From Rattus norvegicus (lineage: Eukaryota > Chordata > Mammalia > Rodentia > Muridae), in assembly GCF_036323735.1 (NCBI RefSeq), contig NC_086038.1, positions 24,896,001 through 24,960,000 on the forward strand: a stretch of DNA of 64,000 nt. The letters run 5' to 3'. Positions 54,159-63,845 of this stretch are shown one piece after another; position 1 is the stretch's first letter, and each line of letters begins with the position of its first letter. The position numbers and the translations under genes were made by a program. The notes beneath the pieces are model-generated. The model searched no databases. It was not told the origin of the DNA and was given only the letters and a program-made list of their open reading frames with translations.

Positions 54159-54873
54159 CCCAAATGCTTGAATTACCCTAGATCCCTAGAACAAACGAAA
54201 CTCAAGACGGATGATCAAAATGTGAATGCTTCACTCCTTCTTTAAATGAGGAAAAAGAATACCCTTGGCAGGGAAGGGAGAGGCAAAGATTAAAACAGAG
54301 ACTGAAGGAACTCCCATTCAGAGCCTGCCCCACATGTGGCCCATACATATACCCCCACCCAATTAGACAAGATGGATGAAGCAAAGAAATGCAGACCGAC
54401 AGGAGCCGGATGTAGATCGCTCCTGAGAGACACAGCCAGAATACAGCAAATACAGAGGCGAATGCCAGCAGCAAACCACTGAACTGAGAATAGGTCCCCA
54501 GTTGAAGGAATCAGAGAAAGAACTGGAAGAGCTTGAAGGGGCTCGAGACCCCAAAAGTACAACAATGTCAAGCAACCAGAGCTTCCAGGGACTAAGCCAC
54601 TACCTAAAGACTATACATGGACTGACCCTGGACTCTGACCCCATAGGTAGCAATGAATATCCTAGTAAGAGCACCAGTGGAGAAGCCCTGGGTCCTGCTA
54701 AGACTGAACCCCCAGTGAACTAGACTATGGGGGGAGGGCGGCAATGGGGGGAGGGTTGGGAGGGGAACACCCATAAGGAAGGGGAGGGGGGAGGGGGATT
54801 TTGCCCGGAAACCGGGAAAGGGAATAACACTTGAAATGTATATAAGAAATACTCAAGTTAATTAAAAAAAAAA
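54159..54873 (+). other. L1 copy B 3' UTR and first poly(A)
   Basis: Same layout as copy A, with the G-rich tract at about 54728-54800. The terminal polyadenylation hexamer is ATTAAA (54861-54866) where copy A has AATAAA. A10 follows (54864-54873). Confidence 0.9.
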
Positions 54874-54946
54874 GAAATGTAAATTAGAAATACCCAATTT
54901 AATAAATGTGGAAAATAAATAAATATATTTCACTATATATGAAGGG
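54874..54946 (+). other. 3'-transduced segment carried by L1 copy B
   Basis: These 73 bp lie between the L1 A-run and the right target duplication. The first 33 bp (GAAATGTAAATTAGAAATAC, then CCAATTTAATAAA) resemble a second L1 3' terminus. Three AATAAA hexamers follow (54901, 54914, 54918), the last about 24 nt before the end, good spacing for polyadenylation. Confidence 0.8.
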
Positions 54947-54950
54947 AAAA

Positions 54951-54965
54951 AAAAATACTAATGTA
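54951..54965. repeat. Target-site duplication of L1 copy B, right
   Basis: Exact match to 48501-48515. Confidence 0.96.
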
Positions 54966-54984
54966 AAATCTTTCCATAGCCCTG

Positions 54985-55475
54985 AATCGGTCAGATTAAC
55001 ATTGCAAAAATGGCCATCCTACCAAAATCCACTTACAGATTCAGTGCTATACCAGTCAAAATTCCAGTGCCATCCTTCGCAGAAATAGAAATGTAGGAAA
55101 CCAGTCTCAAAATTCATATGAAACCACAAATGACCATGAGCATCCAAAGCAATGCTGAAGGAAAAACTGGGAGTTAGCACAGCCCCTTAGTGCACGTCAT
55201 CCTACAGAGCCAGAGTAACCAAAGCAGCATGGTGCTAGCTGGCAGGAAGACAGACACGGAGGTCAGTGGGAGAACAGTCGACCTGGATATAAGTCCATGC
55301 AACTGTGACCACCAACTGTACAAAGACACCAAGGATGCTCATTAGGAAGAAAGGCAGAATCTTCAACAAATGGGTTTTAAAAACCAAGTATCTACATTGT
55401 AGCAGATGAAAGTTATCTCTCTCTCCCTGCTACATAGAACGTCAGGTCCAGGTGGATCCACTACCTCTGTGTAAG
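54985..55475 (+). mobile_element. Old L1 ORF2 fragment
   Basis: GGTCAGATTAACATTGCAAA, AATGGCCATCCTACCAAAAT, TTACAGATTCAGTGCTATAC and GCAGCATGGTGCTAGCTGGC correspond to the ORF2 segment after the reverse transcriptase (residues about 808-900 of the intact copies) and beyond. Broken by stops and truncated at both ends. Copy B inserted just upstream of it. Confidence 0.75.
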
Positions 55476-55477
55476 AC

Positions 55478-55540
55478 CTGTTTCAGCCTCCTGAGGTCTG
55501 CGATTATGGGCATGAGCCATCACACCCTGCTCCTCTGCTT
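55478..55540 (-). repeat. B1 fragment (minus strand)
   Basis: TTTCAGCCTCCTGAGGTCTG, CGATTATGGGCATGAGCCAT and CACACCCTGCTCC are the reversed 5' part of B1. Only about 60 bp remain. Confidence 0.65.
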
Positions 55541-56260
55541 CTTCTGAATGAGAGAAAGTAGAGCTGAAGGAAGTTATGTAGCAGCCTCTCCTAGTTCTGG
55601 GGTGTGGCAGTAAGAATAGCCACATCTGCAGCTTCTCTGCTTTGGTGTAAGAATTCCCAGGGTGCCCCACTCGCTCTATCATGAGCGAGTAACAAAGGCT
55701 ACTCACAGCTGAGCCTTTGTGGCCACGGGTCACTCTTCTGATGGAGAAGGGAGAGAGGGAGGAAGGAAGGCTGTTTTTCTTGCCCTAAGTTAAGTGTAAA
55801 TGACCATTCTTGGTCCTTCCTAGTCACCACTTACCTTTCCTCATGCATTATGTGCTAACAGGGCAAGTTTTCACCTCTTCTTTGAAGAAAGCTTAGTTTG
55901 AAGGACTCATAATTGAAGGGCTATAGGCAGGAAATTTGTGGACCGTCCTGTATCACAGAGAACCACTGTTTCTGAAAAGGGCTGTCAGGCCAGAGATGTT
56001 AATTTGTTAAGAACTACTCATTAACGGAGGTGCTTCATTCAAAACCTAAGAAAGGAAAGCACAAGTGTGATCATGCATGGGACATCGTTCTAAGACCAGC
56101 AAGAAGTCGCATGGGGATAGAGCACAGAAGAAATTGGGATCAAGAAGCAAAACACTTAGAGATAGTCATCTCCAACAGTAAGAGACCGCTAATGACTTTG
56201 TCTTGTTAGGAATGCAGATCTAGTACTTCTCAAAGCAAAGCAGGAAGAGAGCAAATGTTT

Positions 56261-56305
56261 GATGATGATGATGATGATGACGACGACGACGACGACGACG
56301 ACGAC
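56261..56305. repeat. (GAT)6(GAC)9 compound trinucleotide repeat
   Basis: Six GAT units run directly into nine GAC units, then AATGACGATGATGG. The GAC part contains eight CpGs, unusual in otherwise CpG-poor DNA. Confidence 0.97.
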
Positions 56306-57082
56306 AATGACGATGATGGCAAGATATAAGATGAATACAAAAGGAAAATGAGATGATTTACCTGCAGAAGGTAAAAACAAAAGTCACTTTTCCTTACTTA
56401 GGAAATCCAGAGAGATCTACAAGTGATATACTGAGCATGTAAGGAAATTAAAAAAGAAAAGAAAAGAAAAAAAGAAACAAAGGCACACTGCTGTTAAGTC
56501 TGGTTATAAAAATAGTAGGAAGAGGAAAATGAATGTTGGTCTGGAAAGCAGAGATATCAGATATTGTTTTTTTAAAAATGCCCAGGGAGTCTTAACTGAC
56601 AGATGAACAGTCACCAAAGATAACACGATGGGAATTTAATGTAATGTTTTCATCTGTGGGATATATTGGTTTTATTGTTTTCCAATATCAGTGGAGTCTG
56701 CCGAGCCTCTGTAATTTCATTGAGCTGTCAAGGCCAGAGAAAAGACCACTCTGAAACTCCCACTATGGCAAAGACAATCGCAGCTGCTCCAAGTTATCTG
56801 AAGCACTTGAAGCGTCGTCCCTTATCTTACGGAGACTGTGTTGGGATCGTGATAACCAGGAAGAACAACGGTCGAACCCATTTGGAAATCTGTTTGAGCA
56901 CTTGTTTGTTCTCTTAAGTTATCAGCATTGTCTAAAACTTGTTTTTCAAGACAGCTTGAGCATGAAAAGAGGAAAACTCAGAAATGCAGATTTAACCTAA
57001 GTGAGTCTTGATTTTTAAACTGTTTGAAATAAAAACAATAGTAGCTTATATTTCCAAATTAACTGGTAAGAAAGCTATAAGC

Positions 57083-57126
<44 letters not shown>
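57083..57126. repeat. (AAT)n microsatellite
   Basis: About 14 uninterrupted ATA/AAT units, likely polymorphic. Confidence 0.97.
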
Positions 57127-57127
<1 letters not shown>

Positions 57128-58309
57128 TTGAGTGGTGAGCAGGGCTAAAAGGAAAGACAATCTTTCAGCAGTTTATGTGCCTTCGTGTCTGAAACTTAAG
57201 GAAGTAAAAAGTCTTTTTCAAAGGAAGAAACTTCTTTGACAAAATGAAAGACTTCAGAAGCTGAAGATTATGTAGCTTTTGTTTTTAAACCGATAATAAA
57301 TTCTTTTGTAATTTAACCAACACATCCGGAAACTGCCACTGTGAGGGTAATGAGTAAGCGAGAATAAACAAGTTGCCTAACTGGGTTTCCTTTGGATATT
57401 TGAGTCTTAAAAAGAAGTCCAAGAGACAACAAAAGGCAAGCAAAGGAATTCTGGGATGGATGGTGGGTTAGAAGCATCTTCCTCGTGACTAAGCATCAGG
57501 TAACAAAGAAGAATGGGAGAGCATTGGCAATTGAAAAGAAGTAACGCACTAAGCATCGTGAGAAAACAGAAAGCAGCAGAAAACAGTCCACACAGCTCCG
57601 AAGAAGTGGGATGGAGAGGACCAGAGCCTCAACCCAGGGAGCCCGTCAGCCCTAGAGACAACGGACCGACTCAGGAGAAAGCCACACTTCCTACAGCCTT
57701 AAATGCAGAGTAGAGATTTGGTATGAAATGACTTCTGCTGGCAAGCCAGCACTGGAGGACAAGACTATTACCTCTGCCCAGATCTTAGAGGACTACCACC
57801 ACAGTCCGTGTTGAAAGTGGGCGTGTTGTTTGCGGCTAAGCAAACCTGAAAACAGTAACAATGGCGGTCAAGGAGCCTGAGGAAGCCCTGCCACAGTGCC
57901 TGATGGGTGGCCGTCATGGACAAAGGACTAGTGTGGCACAGACCAGCCGAGAGGTTTACGCTGGGAGCTCAAGCAGGTATCACTCTGCCTGGAACAAGCC
58001 CACTCCATTGCCTATGGATTAGGTAGACCACATTGGTTACATATGGCTTGCTGTTCTTGGGAGCTCAGAAGTCAGCATGTATCTCAATTTCCAGACCCTC
58101 TTAGCTCATCTATGGTGCTTTACTACCCAGCAGTAACCCCAACATGTCCGGACCATCAGGCAGAGAACCAGAGTTTCTCAGTTCTACCCATCCAGCACAG
58201 GAAAACTTCCTACACGTTGAAGACGAAAGACACACAAAGCTATCAGTGACTCAATAAACCAGCAACCAGTAGAATGAAGGAGTAATTAGTGTATACCTTT
58301 CCGTAATCG

Positions 58310-58425
58310 TAAAAAAAAAAATTTACCCTAAACGTAAATGGCCTTAACTTTTCAATTAAAACATGCAGACTAGCTGAGTGGAGCAGAAAAACAATAGGAT
58401 CCAACTGCTTCTTGGTCTGCAAAAG
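58310..58425 (+). mobile_element. Old L1 ORF2 5' fragment
   Basis: TTACCCTAAACGTAAATGGC, TTCAATTAAAACATGCAGAC and CCAACTGCTTCTTGGTCTGC correspond to the start of ORF2 (the LNINGLNSPIKRHR and CCLQETH region). Highly diverged and short. Confidence 0.6.
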
Positions 58426-58549
58426 AAAGTTTGCCCTCCATCTGGGGCTGTAGCCTGGGCCCCTTGAATCACATCTGAGCTTCTGTTTCTTGCTTCTTTC
58501 TAGAAACAGAAAATTACTCAGGTCCTTTGTGGGGTGTTAGTCGATCTTT

Positions 58550-58670
58550 TTGGTCATTATAATCTTCTCTTGATGAGAGTTAAGGATTGAAGTGACCCAC
58601 TGTTATCTGTCTGGATCTATGGGCCCTTTTATGACCAGTGCTTTTATAAAATTTATATAAAATTTAATAT
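58550..58670 (-). mobile_element. Old L1 ORF2 fragment (minus strand), tentative
   Basis: GGATTGAAGTGACCCACTGT and CTTTTATGACCAGTGCTTTT resemble antisense ancient L1 endonuclease-region sequence. It lies opposite in strand to its L1 neighbours. AT-rich sequence follows to about 58760. Confidence 0.4.
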
Positions 58671-58781
58671 ATACTTAATTTATTTATGTAAATATGTTTA
58701 ATTTATATATTTATCTATATACTTAATTTATATTTCTATAAAATTTAATATATATGTGAATATATACTCATTGCATTTCTT

Positions 58782-58992
58782 TAGACAAGGTATCATTTAG
58801 CCCAGGCTGTTCTTGAACTTGAAAATGTAGCTGAGGATAACCTTGAACTTCTGATACTCCTACTTCTACTCCCCAAGTTCTGGGGTTCAGGCCTGAAGCC
58901 TCATGTCCATTTTATATGCTAATAGAGATGAAGCCTGAGGCTTTGTGGGCGCTAACCAGTCACTCTTCCAGCTAAGCCCCTTCCCTAGCCTA
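58782..58992 (-). repeat. B4/RSINE-type SINE (minus strand)
   Basis: TTAGCCCAGGCTGTTCTTGA and CTTGAACTTCTGATACTCCT are a reversed B1-like half. AACCAGTCACTCTTCCAGCT and AAGCCCCTTCCCTAGCC are a reversed tRNA-like half. Confidence 0.65.
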
Positions 58993-59204
58993 TTATAGCT
59001 TTTGATCCTCTGTCTCCTTTATTAGCATGTAGTGATTGTCTACAAAAGGTTACAACAAACAAGTTGCCATGAGTCTCAGAACAGACTTTGGACTTCAGAT
59101 TTTTAAATTCTAGGAACAAAGGGACTCTGAGGACAAAATTGATATGTGTGATAGTATGATGTGGCCACAAGACTAGGAGAACCGGGGAGAAGTAGGTGGT
59201 GGTT

Positions 59205-59460
59205 TGAATCGGATGTCCCCAAATCCTCATACATTTGAATACTTCGTCCCTAGTTGGTGGTGCTGTTAAGAGAGACCAGGAGATGTGGCCTTGCTAGAGA
59301 ACAGCTCTGAGGTTTCAAAAGCCACATACCATTCCCTGTGCGCACTCAGCTTTCTGTTCGTGGTTTGAAAGGTGAGCGCTCAGTCTCTGATTCCTGCTTC
59401 AACTACTACATTGCCTGTGTTCTGTTACTATGGACCCTAAGTGAAATCTTCCTTCTATTA
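59205..59460 (+). mobile_element. MaLR/LTR-like rodent repeat, degraded
   Basis: GGTGGTTTGAATCGGATGTC, CTCATACATTTGAATACTTC, GGTGGTGCTGTTAAGAGAGA and GAGATGTGGCCTTGCTAGAG match a dispersed rodent repeat family (GGTTTGAATA-type start, GTGTGGCCTTGTTGGAG middle). The 3' end is degraded. Confidence 0.6.
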
Positions 59461-59955
59461 ATAGAAAAAGAACCAACAAATTTCAGAGTCAAGGCAGTCC
59501 ATGGGATTAAAGGAATTCAACAAACACTACAGAATATTCCATGAATTTGTTGTGAATATGTGTTCTTTTTGGCAGCTTCTGGAACTTTCTCTATGATAAA
59601 TCAAACTTTTGTCCATGAATCAAGTTTTAGCAACCACAAAAAAATTAAATATTTTATGAGTCTTAATACATCATAGGGACTTAAAAGTATAAAGAAACAG
59701 AAACTACACAAACACTAGCTTACAACAATATATGTTTGAGGCCATAGAAACAGAAACTGTACAAGTACCAAGTTGAAACAATATATGATTGAATGAAACC
59801 CAGAGGGTCTTTTTAAATTTTAAATTTCTACAATCAAGTGGAGACCTAACGTTTTAGTCTTTGCAATGTAGCAAAGGCAAGGAAGTTACAGCTATAAAGG
59901 CATTCATTACAAACATAAGCAATGTCACAGGTAACTAATAGAGGGATTTGCTTCA
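59461..59955. other. Intergenic DNA, no recognised feature
   Basis: A local near-repeat (ACAGAAACTAC/ACAGAAACTGT with ACAATATATG) occurs at 59698-59733 and 59749-59788. Nothing else is recognised. Confidence 0.45.
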
Positions 59956-61303
59956 AGATCTCAGTAAAATAAGAAAAAGCCAAATTTAAAACTAGCAGAT
60001 GGAAAGAAACAACTCCCAGGAAAGGAATTAATCATATGAAACAAAAAGAAAACCATGAGCATCTATGAAATAGAGTGGGTTTTTAAAAAGACAGAGAAGA
60101 TTAACAATTAGCTAGATTACGTGAGCAGGCAAGAGAGAAAGAGGGAGAAATGCACGTGAATAACATTAGAGGTGGAAGCCAGAGAATCAGTAGCAAATAC
60201 GTTTAAACTTATAGTCAAAAAAAAAAAAAAAGACCCTGATTGAACCAAGAGAATATAAAGAACCTAAACTCAAAACTCAGTAACCCAAATTGAAACATGG
60301 TCAGTAGGTAAAAATTCTCTCAATAAGGAAAAGTGCAGGAGCAGCCAGAGGCTGGGTTCTACCAATGGCACCAGATGCCAGTGTCCCAAAGGCTGCGCCC
60401 GAAGCTACAAGTGCAGGGGATGATTCCAAACTCATTCTTTAAAGTCACCATTCCCCTTATACCAAAACCAGATAGAGACATTATTAAAAGAGGAAATACA
60501 GCCCTGTTGCTTTGGTGAACACACATATAAAAAATCCCCAGAGAACCATTTGCAAGCTGAATTAAAGAATACTTTATAAAGATCATATACCATAATTAAA
60601 TTGGTTTCATTCTAGGGATACAAGAGTGATTCGAACACACAAACCAATAAATATACCACATCAGTAGAAGGCCAAATAAATCAAATGATCATCTAAACAG
60701 ATGCAGAAAAGAGACTTTGACATAAACTTAATAGCCCTTCTTGACAAAATCCCTGAGAAAAACCTGATTGATTAATGATGATAGCTCAACAAACTAAAAG
60801 CTATCTGCAGCTGGCCTGGGTGCCGTCAGCATTGTACTGAGTAAGAAAGGAAGAGAAAACATTTCCTCTAAAATCGATAATGAGGATAAGGGTATTGATC
60901 TTTCCAATCTGATTCAATACAGTAGCCAAATAAGAAATAAGTCAGAGGCATAAATGAGTGGGATACAAACATAAATTTTCCCTATCTGCAGATTATATGA
61001 CAATACACTTACAAGACCCTGAAGACACAACCAGAAAACTCTCCTATCTGATAAGCCATCTCAGAAAATTAGCAGTTCATACAGCCAACATTGAAATATC
61101 TCTTCTACGTATAAACAAATCGACTGAGAAAGAAAGCCGTAAGCAATTCCATTCACAATGTCCTAAAGCATACCTGGGAATACACTCACAGAAAGTGGAA
61201 TTCCCCTGCGATAAAAACTATAAAACTCCAGAGAGGGTCAAGGCTGTATCTCAAAGGCAAACAGCTTACTCAGTATGCGTAAGACCCTGGCTTCCATTGT
61301 GAG

Positions 61304-61495
61304 GGCTGGAGAGATGGCTCAGTGGTTAAAAGCACTGGCTACTGTTCCAGAGGACCTGAGTTCAGTTCCCAGAACCCACATGGCAGCTCACAACTGTCTG
61401 TAGCTCCAGTTCCAGGGGACCCAACACCTTCACACAAAGATACATTAAGCAAAATGCCAATGCACTAAAAATAAAAATGGATTTTTAAAAAGGAG
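61304..61495 (+). repeat. B3 SINE
   Basis: GGCTGGAGAGATGGCTCAGT, CAGAGGACCTGAGTTCAGTT, CCCAGAACCCACATGGCAGC, CTGTAGCTCCAGTTCCAGGG, and an end with AAAAATAAAAATGG. Little diverged at its 5' end. An imperfect flanking repeat (AAGACCCTGGCTTC at 61281, AAGACCCTGCCTTC at 61503) may be its target duplication. Confidence 0.88.
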
Positions 61496-61582
61496 TAAAT
61501 AAAAGACCCTGCCTTCGATACCTAGTATCCTTCTCCACTGAGAAGCCCTAAGATGCCAAAGAAGTGAAAGAAGACACTGAAA

Positions 61583-61820
61583 GATAGAATGGCTTCCTGT
61601 GTGTGTGGCCATGAAAGATAGAATGGCTTCCTGTGTGTGTGGCCATGAAAGATAGAATGGCTTCCTGTGTGTGTGGCCATGAAAGATAGAATGGCTTCCC
61701 GTGTGTGTGGCCATGAAAGATAGAATGGCTTCCTGTGTGTGTGGCCATGAAAGATAGAATGGCTTCCTGTGTGTGTGGCCATGAAAGATAGAATGGCTTC
61801 CTGTGTGTGTGGCCATGAAA
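61583..61820. repeat. 34-bp minisatellite, seven units
   Basis: Seven head-to-tail 34-bp units start at 61583, 61617, 61651, 61685, 61719, 61753 and 61787. Each begins GATAGAATGGCTTCC and ends GGCCATGAAA. I see only one substitution among the seven (CTTCCC in unit 4), so expansion is recent. Because 34 is not a multiple of three and the minus strand of the unit has no stop in any phase, all three minus frames stay open (133, 86 and 139 codons with flanks). These are not genes. Confidence 0.97.
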
Positions 61821-62119
61821 TACAGTGTAAGTCGCTGGATTATCAAAAGTGATCCACAGATTCAATACGATCGCCACTGAAAATTCTAACCACATCGTCA
61901 CAGACACACAAAAAGCAACTCTGAACCTCATGTGGATGTACAAATGATCCCCGAATAACCAGAACAATTCTGAGCGGAGTGAACAGAGCTGGAGGCCTCA
62001 TAGCCTGGCTTCCCATTTTATTACAAAGCGATAATAAGAAAAGAAATTCATGGAGCTGGTACAGAAATAGGCACGTAGAGCAATGGAGCGGAGGCCAGAA
62101 GATTGATATTTTTAGCCAT

Positions 62120-62440
62120 CCGATTCTTCATTCCTGTTTTGCATGTGTGAATGGTATTGGTTCATGTGTATGCATGTTGATGTGCGTGGGTACACATATG
62201 TGCAGGTGCCTATGTTCATGTGTGCTTGTGCTTAAAGGTCAAAGTGTACCTTCTTTAGTCACTCTCTATCATACATATTGAGGAAGAGTCTCTTGACTGA
62301 GCCCAGGGCTCGGTGATGCCGTTAGGCTAGCTAGCTAGCTTGCTCTGTGGGTCCTGTGCCCACCTCCAGAGGTCCTGGATTACTGGCAAACCACTGTACC
62401 CGCCCAGCTCTTCACCCCTGAGTCATTTCTCTGACCCCAA
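62120..62440 (-). repeat. B4 SINE (minus strand)
   Basis: A TG-rich reversed tail (62150-62230) is followed by GAGGAAGAGTCTCTTGACTG, AGCCCAGGGCTCGGTGATGC, GGCTAGCTAGCTAGCTTGCT, CTGGATTACTGGCAAACCAC and TGAGTCATTTCTCTGACCCC, the reversed B4 layout. Confidence 0.75.
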
Positions 62441-62695
62441 GATTGGCACTCTATCTCTGGATTCTCTGTCATTACCAACCAATGAGTAGTCATCTCTCGT
62501 TTGGCTTGGTTACAGACAGATTTTCATTTAGTTCAGATAGGTAGACAGAAATCAGGTGGTTGCACCTCAAAGGGTGTAAGAAAACTGCCGTGTTTCACTA
62601 ACAGTCAGAGCAGGGTTCTGATCTCCCCAACTCTTACTGGCACTCTCAGCATCTCTGGGAACACGGCTTAAGTGTTCCACTAGTTTTGCTTCCAT
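62441..62695. other. Intergenic DNA, no recognised feature
   Basis: No repeat family or gene recognised between the B4 and the ID insertion. Confidence 0.45.
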
Positions 62696-62710
62696 AAAAA
62701 CAAAACTAAA
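62696..62710. repeat. ID target-site duplication, left copy
   Basis: AAAAACAAAACTAAA recurs exactly at 62805-62819. Confidence 0.9.
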
Positions 62711-62804
62711 GGGGTTGGGGATTTAGCTCAGCAGTAGAGCGCTTGCCTAGCGAGCGCAAGGCCCTGGGTTCGGTCCCCAGCTCCAAAAAAAAAGAAAAAA
62801 GAAA
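62711..62804 (+). repeat. ID SINE
   Basis: GGGGTTGGGGATTTAGCTCA, GCAGTAGAGCGCTTGCCTAG, CGAGCGCAAGGCCCTGGGTT, CGGTCCCCAGCTCC and an A-rich tail. Close to the other young ID copies. Confidence 0.96.
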
Positions 62805-62819
62805 AAAAACAAAACTAAA
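62805..62819. repeat. ID target-site duplication, right copy
   Basis: Exact match to 62696-62710. Confidence 0.9.
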
Positions 62820-62825
62820 CTAAAT

Positions 62826-62900
62826 ACGGGTTGGGGATATCTTTCTGTGGTAGAGCACTTACCCGGCATATGAGGATCTATGCTCAATTCTTAGCAAAAG
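62826..62900 (+). repeat. Old ID-like SINE
   Basis: GGGTTGGGGATATCTTTCTG, TGGTAGAGCACTTACCCGGC, ATGAGGATCTATGCTCAATT and CTTAGCAAAAGG are an eroded ID copy right next to the young one, in the same orientation. Confidence 0.7.
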
Positions 62901-63625
62901 GAATCTGAATAAAACAGTGGGTCTCAATAAGATAGGCGTCCACATTTTATGCACTTGCTCAGGGCTTCCTCTGCTCCCCACAGCAGTAGATCTGGGGAAA
63001 TAAATTCCTACTACAGCTTCAGTCGAATGAAGAATAAGACTGTCATTTGATCACCACTGTACTTATTTTCATTCCTAAGGTGGTCATACATCGACCCCGT
63101 AAATTGCTTTTTTATTTGTTTTTCTCAAATATTTAAATTATAATTGTAACATATCAATAAAACTGCTGAAATTATCTAAGCTAACCTTTCCCCTTTCTCC
63201 TTTACTTTAAATAAAACAGATTAAAAATTTTTTAATCTATTTAATCTATTTGTGTCCCTAGTCTGATGTTTTTTTCTTAAGTCTGTCATAAAGCAGCAAG
63301 CAGCCTGGATAGGAATGATTGAAATTACAATTTGATGACTAGTGTCACAGCATCTGGAGATGTCCACACACTGGGGACATCTACCAAACAGCCACACCTT
63401 CACCTCACCTCACCTCTTCTTCCCTTCCCAAGTATTGCTGATATGTTTGGGTTAGAGGACAGGTCTGTAGCTCCGATTCTTTCTATTCACCTTCTCAGTG
63501 TTTCTGGGGGTGGAACTCAGGTCTCCAGGCTCATCCGTAAACACCTTTATCCACTGTGGCATCTCAACTCTGTCTCCTTTTCGAGGTACCCGCCCCTCAC
63601 CCCACTGTGAGCAGTAGGGCTGACA
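62901..63625. other. Intergenic DNA, no recognised feature
   Basis: Only a short CACCT repeat (about 63400-63416) and AT-rich stretches. Open frame 63332-63610 (92 codons) has no recognisable domain. Confidence 0.45.
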
Positions 63626-63631
63626 ATATTG

Positions 63632-63845
63632 TTGGAGCGAGAGACGGGTTCGTGGTTAAGGGTAGCTGTTACTTTTGCAAGGGACCCAGGTTCTGTCCCC
63701 ACACCCACGTGGCAGCTCACAACCATCTGTAACTCCAAGTTCCGGGGGCTCTGACGCCCTCATCTGCCCTCTAGGGCACTGCATATATGGAGTGTGCACA
63801 CCTAGATGAAGGCAAACGTACACATAACATAAAAAGAATTTTTCC
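63632..63845 (+). repeat. B3 SINE
   Basis: TTGGAGCGAGAGACGGGTTC, TGCAAGGGACCCAGGTTCTG, ACACCCACGTGGCAGCTCAC, CTGTAACTCCAAGTTCCGGG, and an ACATAACATAAAAAGAATT end. Diverged. Confidence 0.82.

Larger units (their letters stand above)
48516..54950 (+). mobile_element. L1: Young, near-full-length L1 retrotransposon, copy B, with 3' transduction
   Basis: Precisely bounded by a perfect 15-bp duplication. The insert contains a 700-bp 5' UTR, ORF1 (351 aa), a 59-bp spacer, ORF2 (1275 aa), a 3' UTR and a first A-run (54864-54873). It then has 73 bp of extra sequence (54874-54946) before a final short A-run. The extra piece lies inside the duplicated target, so it arrived with the element. Both proteins are intact. 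In ORF2 it differs from copy A at ten residues. At the 5' end it lacks about 50 bp present in copy A. Confidence 0.97.
55541..58240. other. Intergenic DNA with two trinucleotide arrays
   Basis: Apart from the GAT/GAC array (56261-56305) and the AAT array (57083-57126), nothing is recognised. Open frames at 56666-56917, 57513-57713 and 58043-58249 have no recognisable domain. An A-rich GAAAA patch lies at 56455-56475. Confidence 0.4.
59960..62110 (+). mobile_element. Ancient L1 ORF2 relic interrupted by a SINE and a minisatellite
   Basis: Blocks in ORF2 order: about 60050-60120 (before the reverse transcriptase), 60425-60480 (CCAAACTCATTCTTTAAAGT, ATACCAAAACCAGATAGAGA), 60605-60760, 60960-61020 (TGCAGATTATATGACAATAC, the catalytic-loop region), 61070-61240, then 61546-61582 and 61840-62110 (ATTCAATACGATCGCCACTG, AATAGGCACGTAGAGCAATG). 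No frame survives. Confidence 0.75.

Noticed and set aside
61583..61820. Possible CRISPR-like array
   Set aside because: Units abut head to tail with no spacers, and the genome is a mammal's.
61445..61967. Repetitive minus-strand open frames of 86-139 codons encoding a histidine/threonine-rich repeat
   Set aside because: They are translations of the 34-bp minisatellite in its three phases. The repeat length is not a multiple of three and the surrounding sequence is a dead L1.
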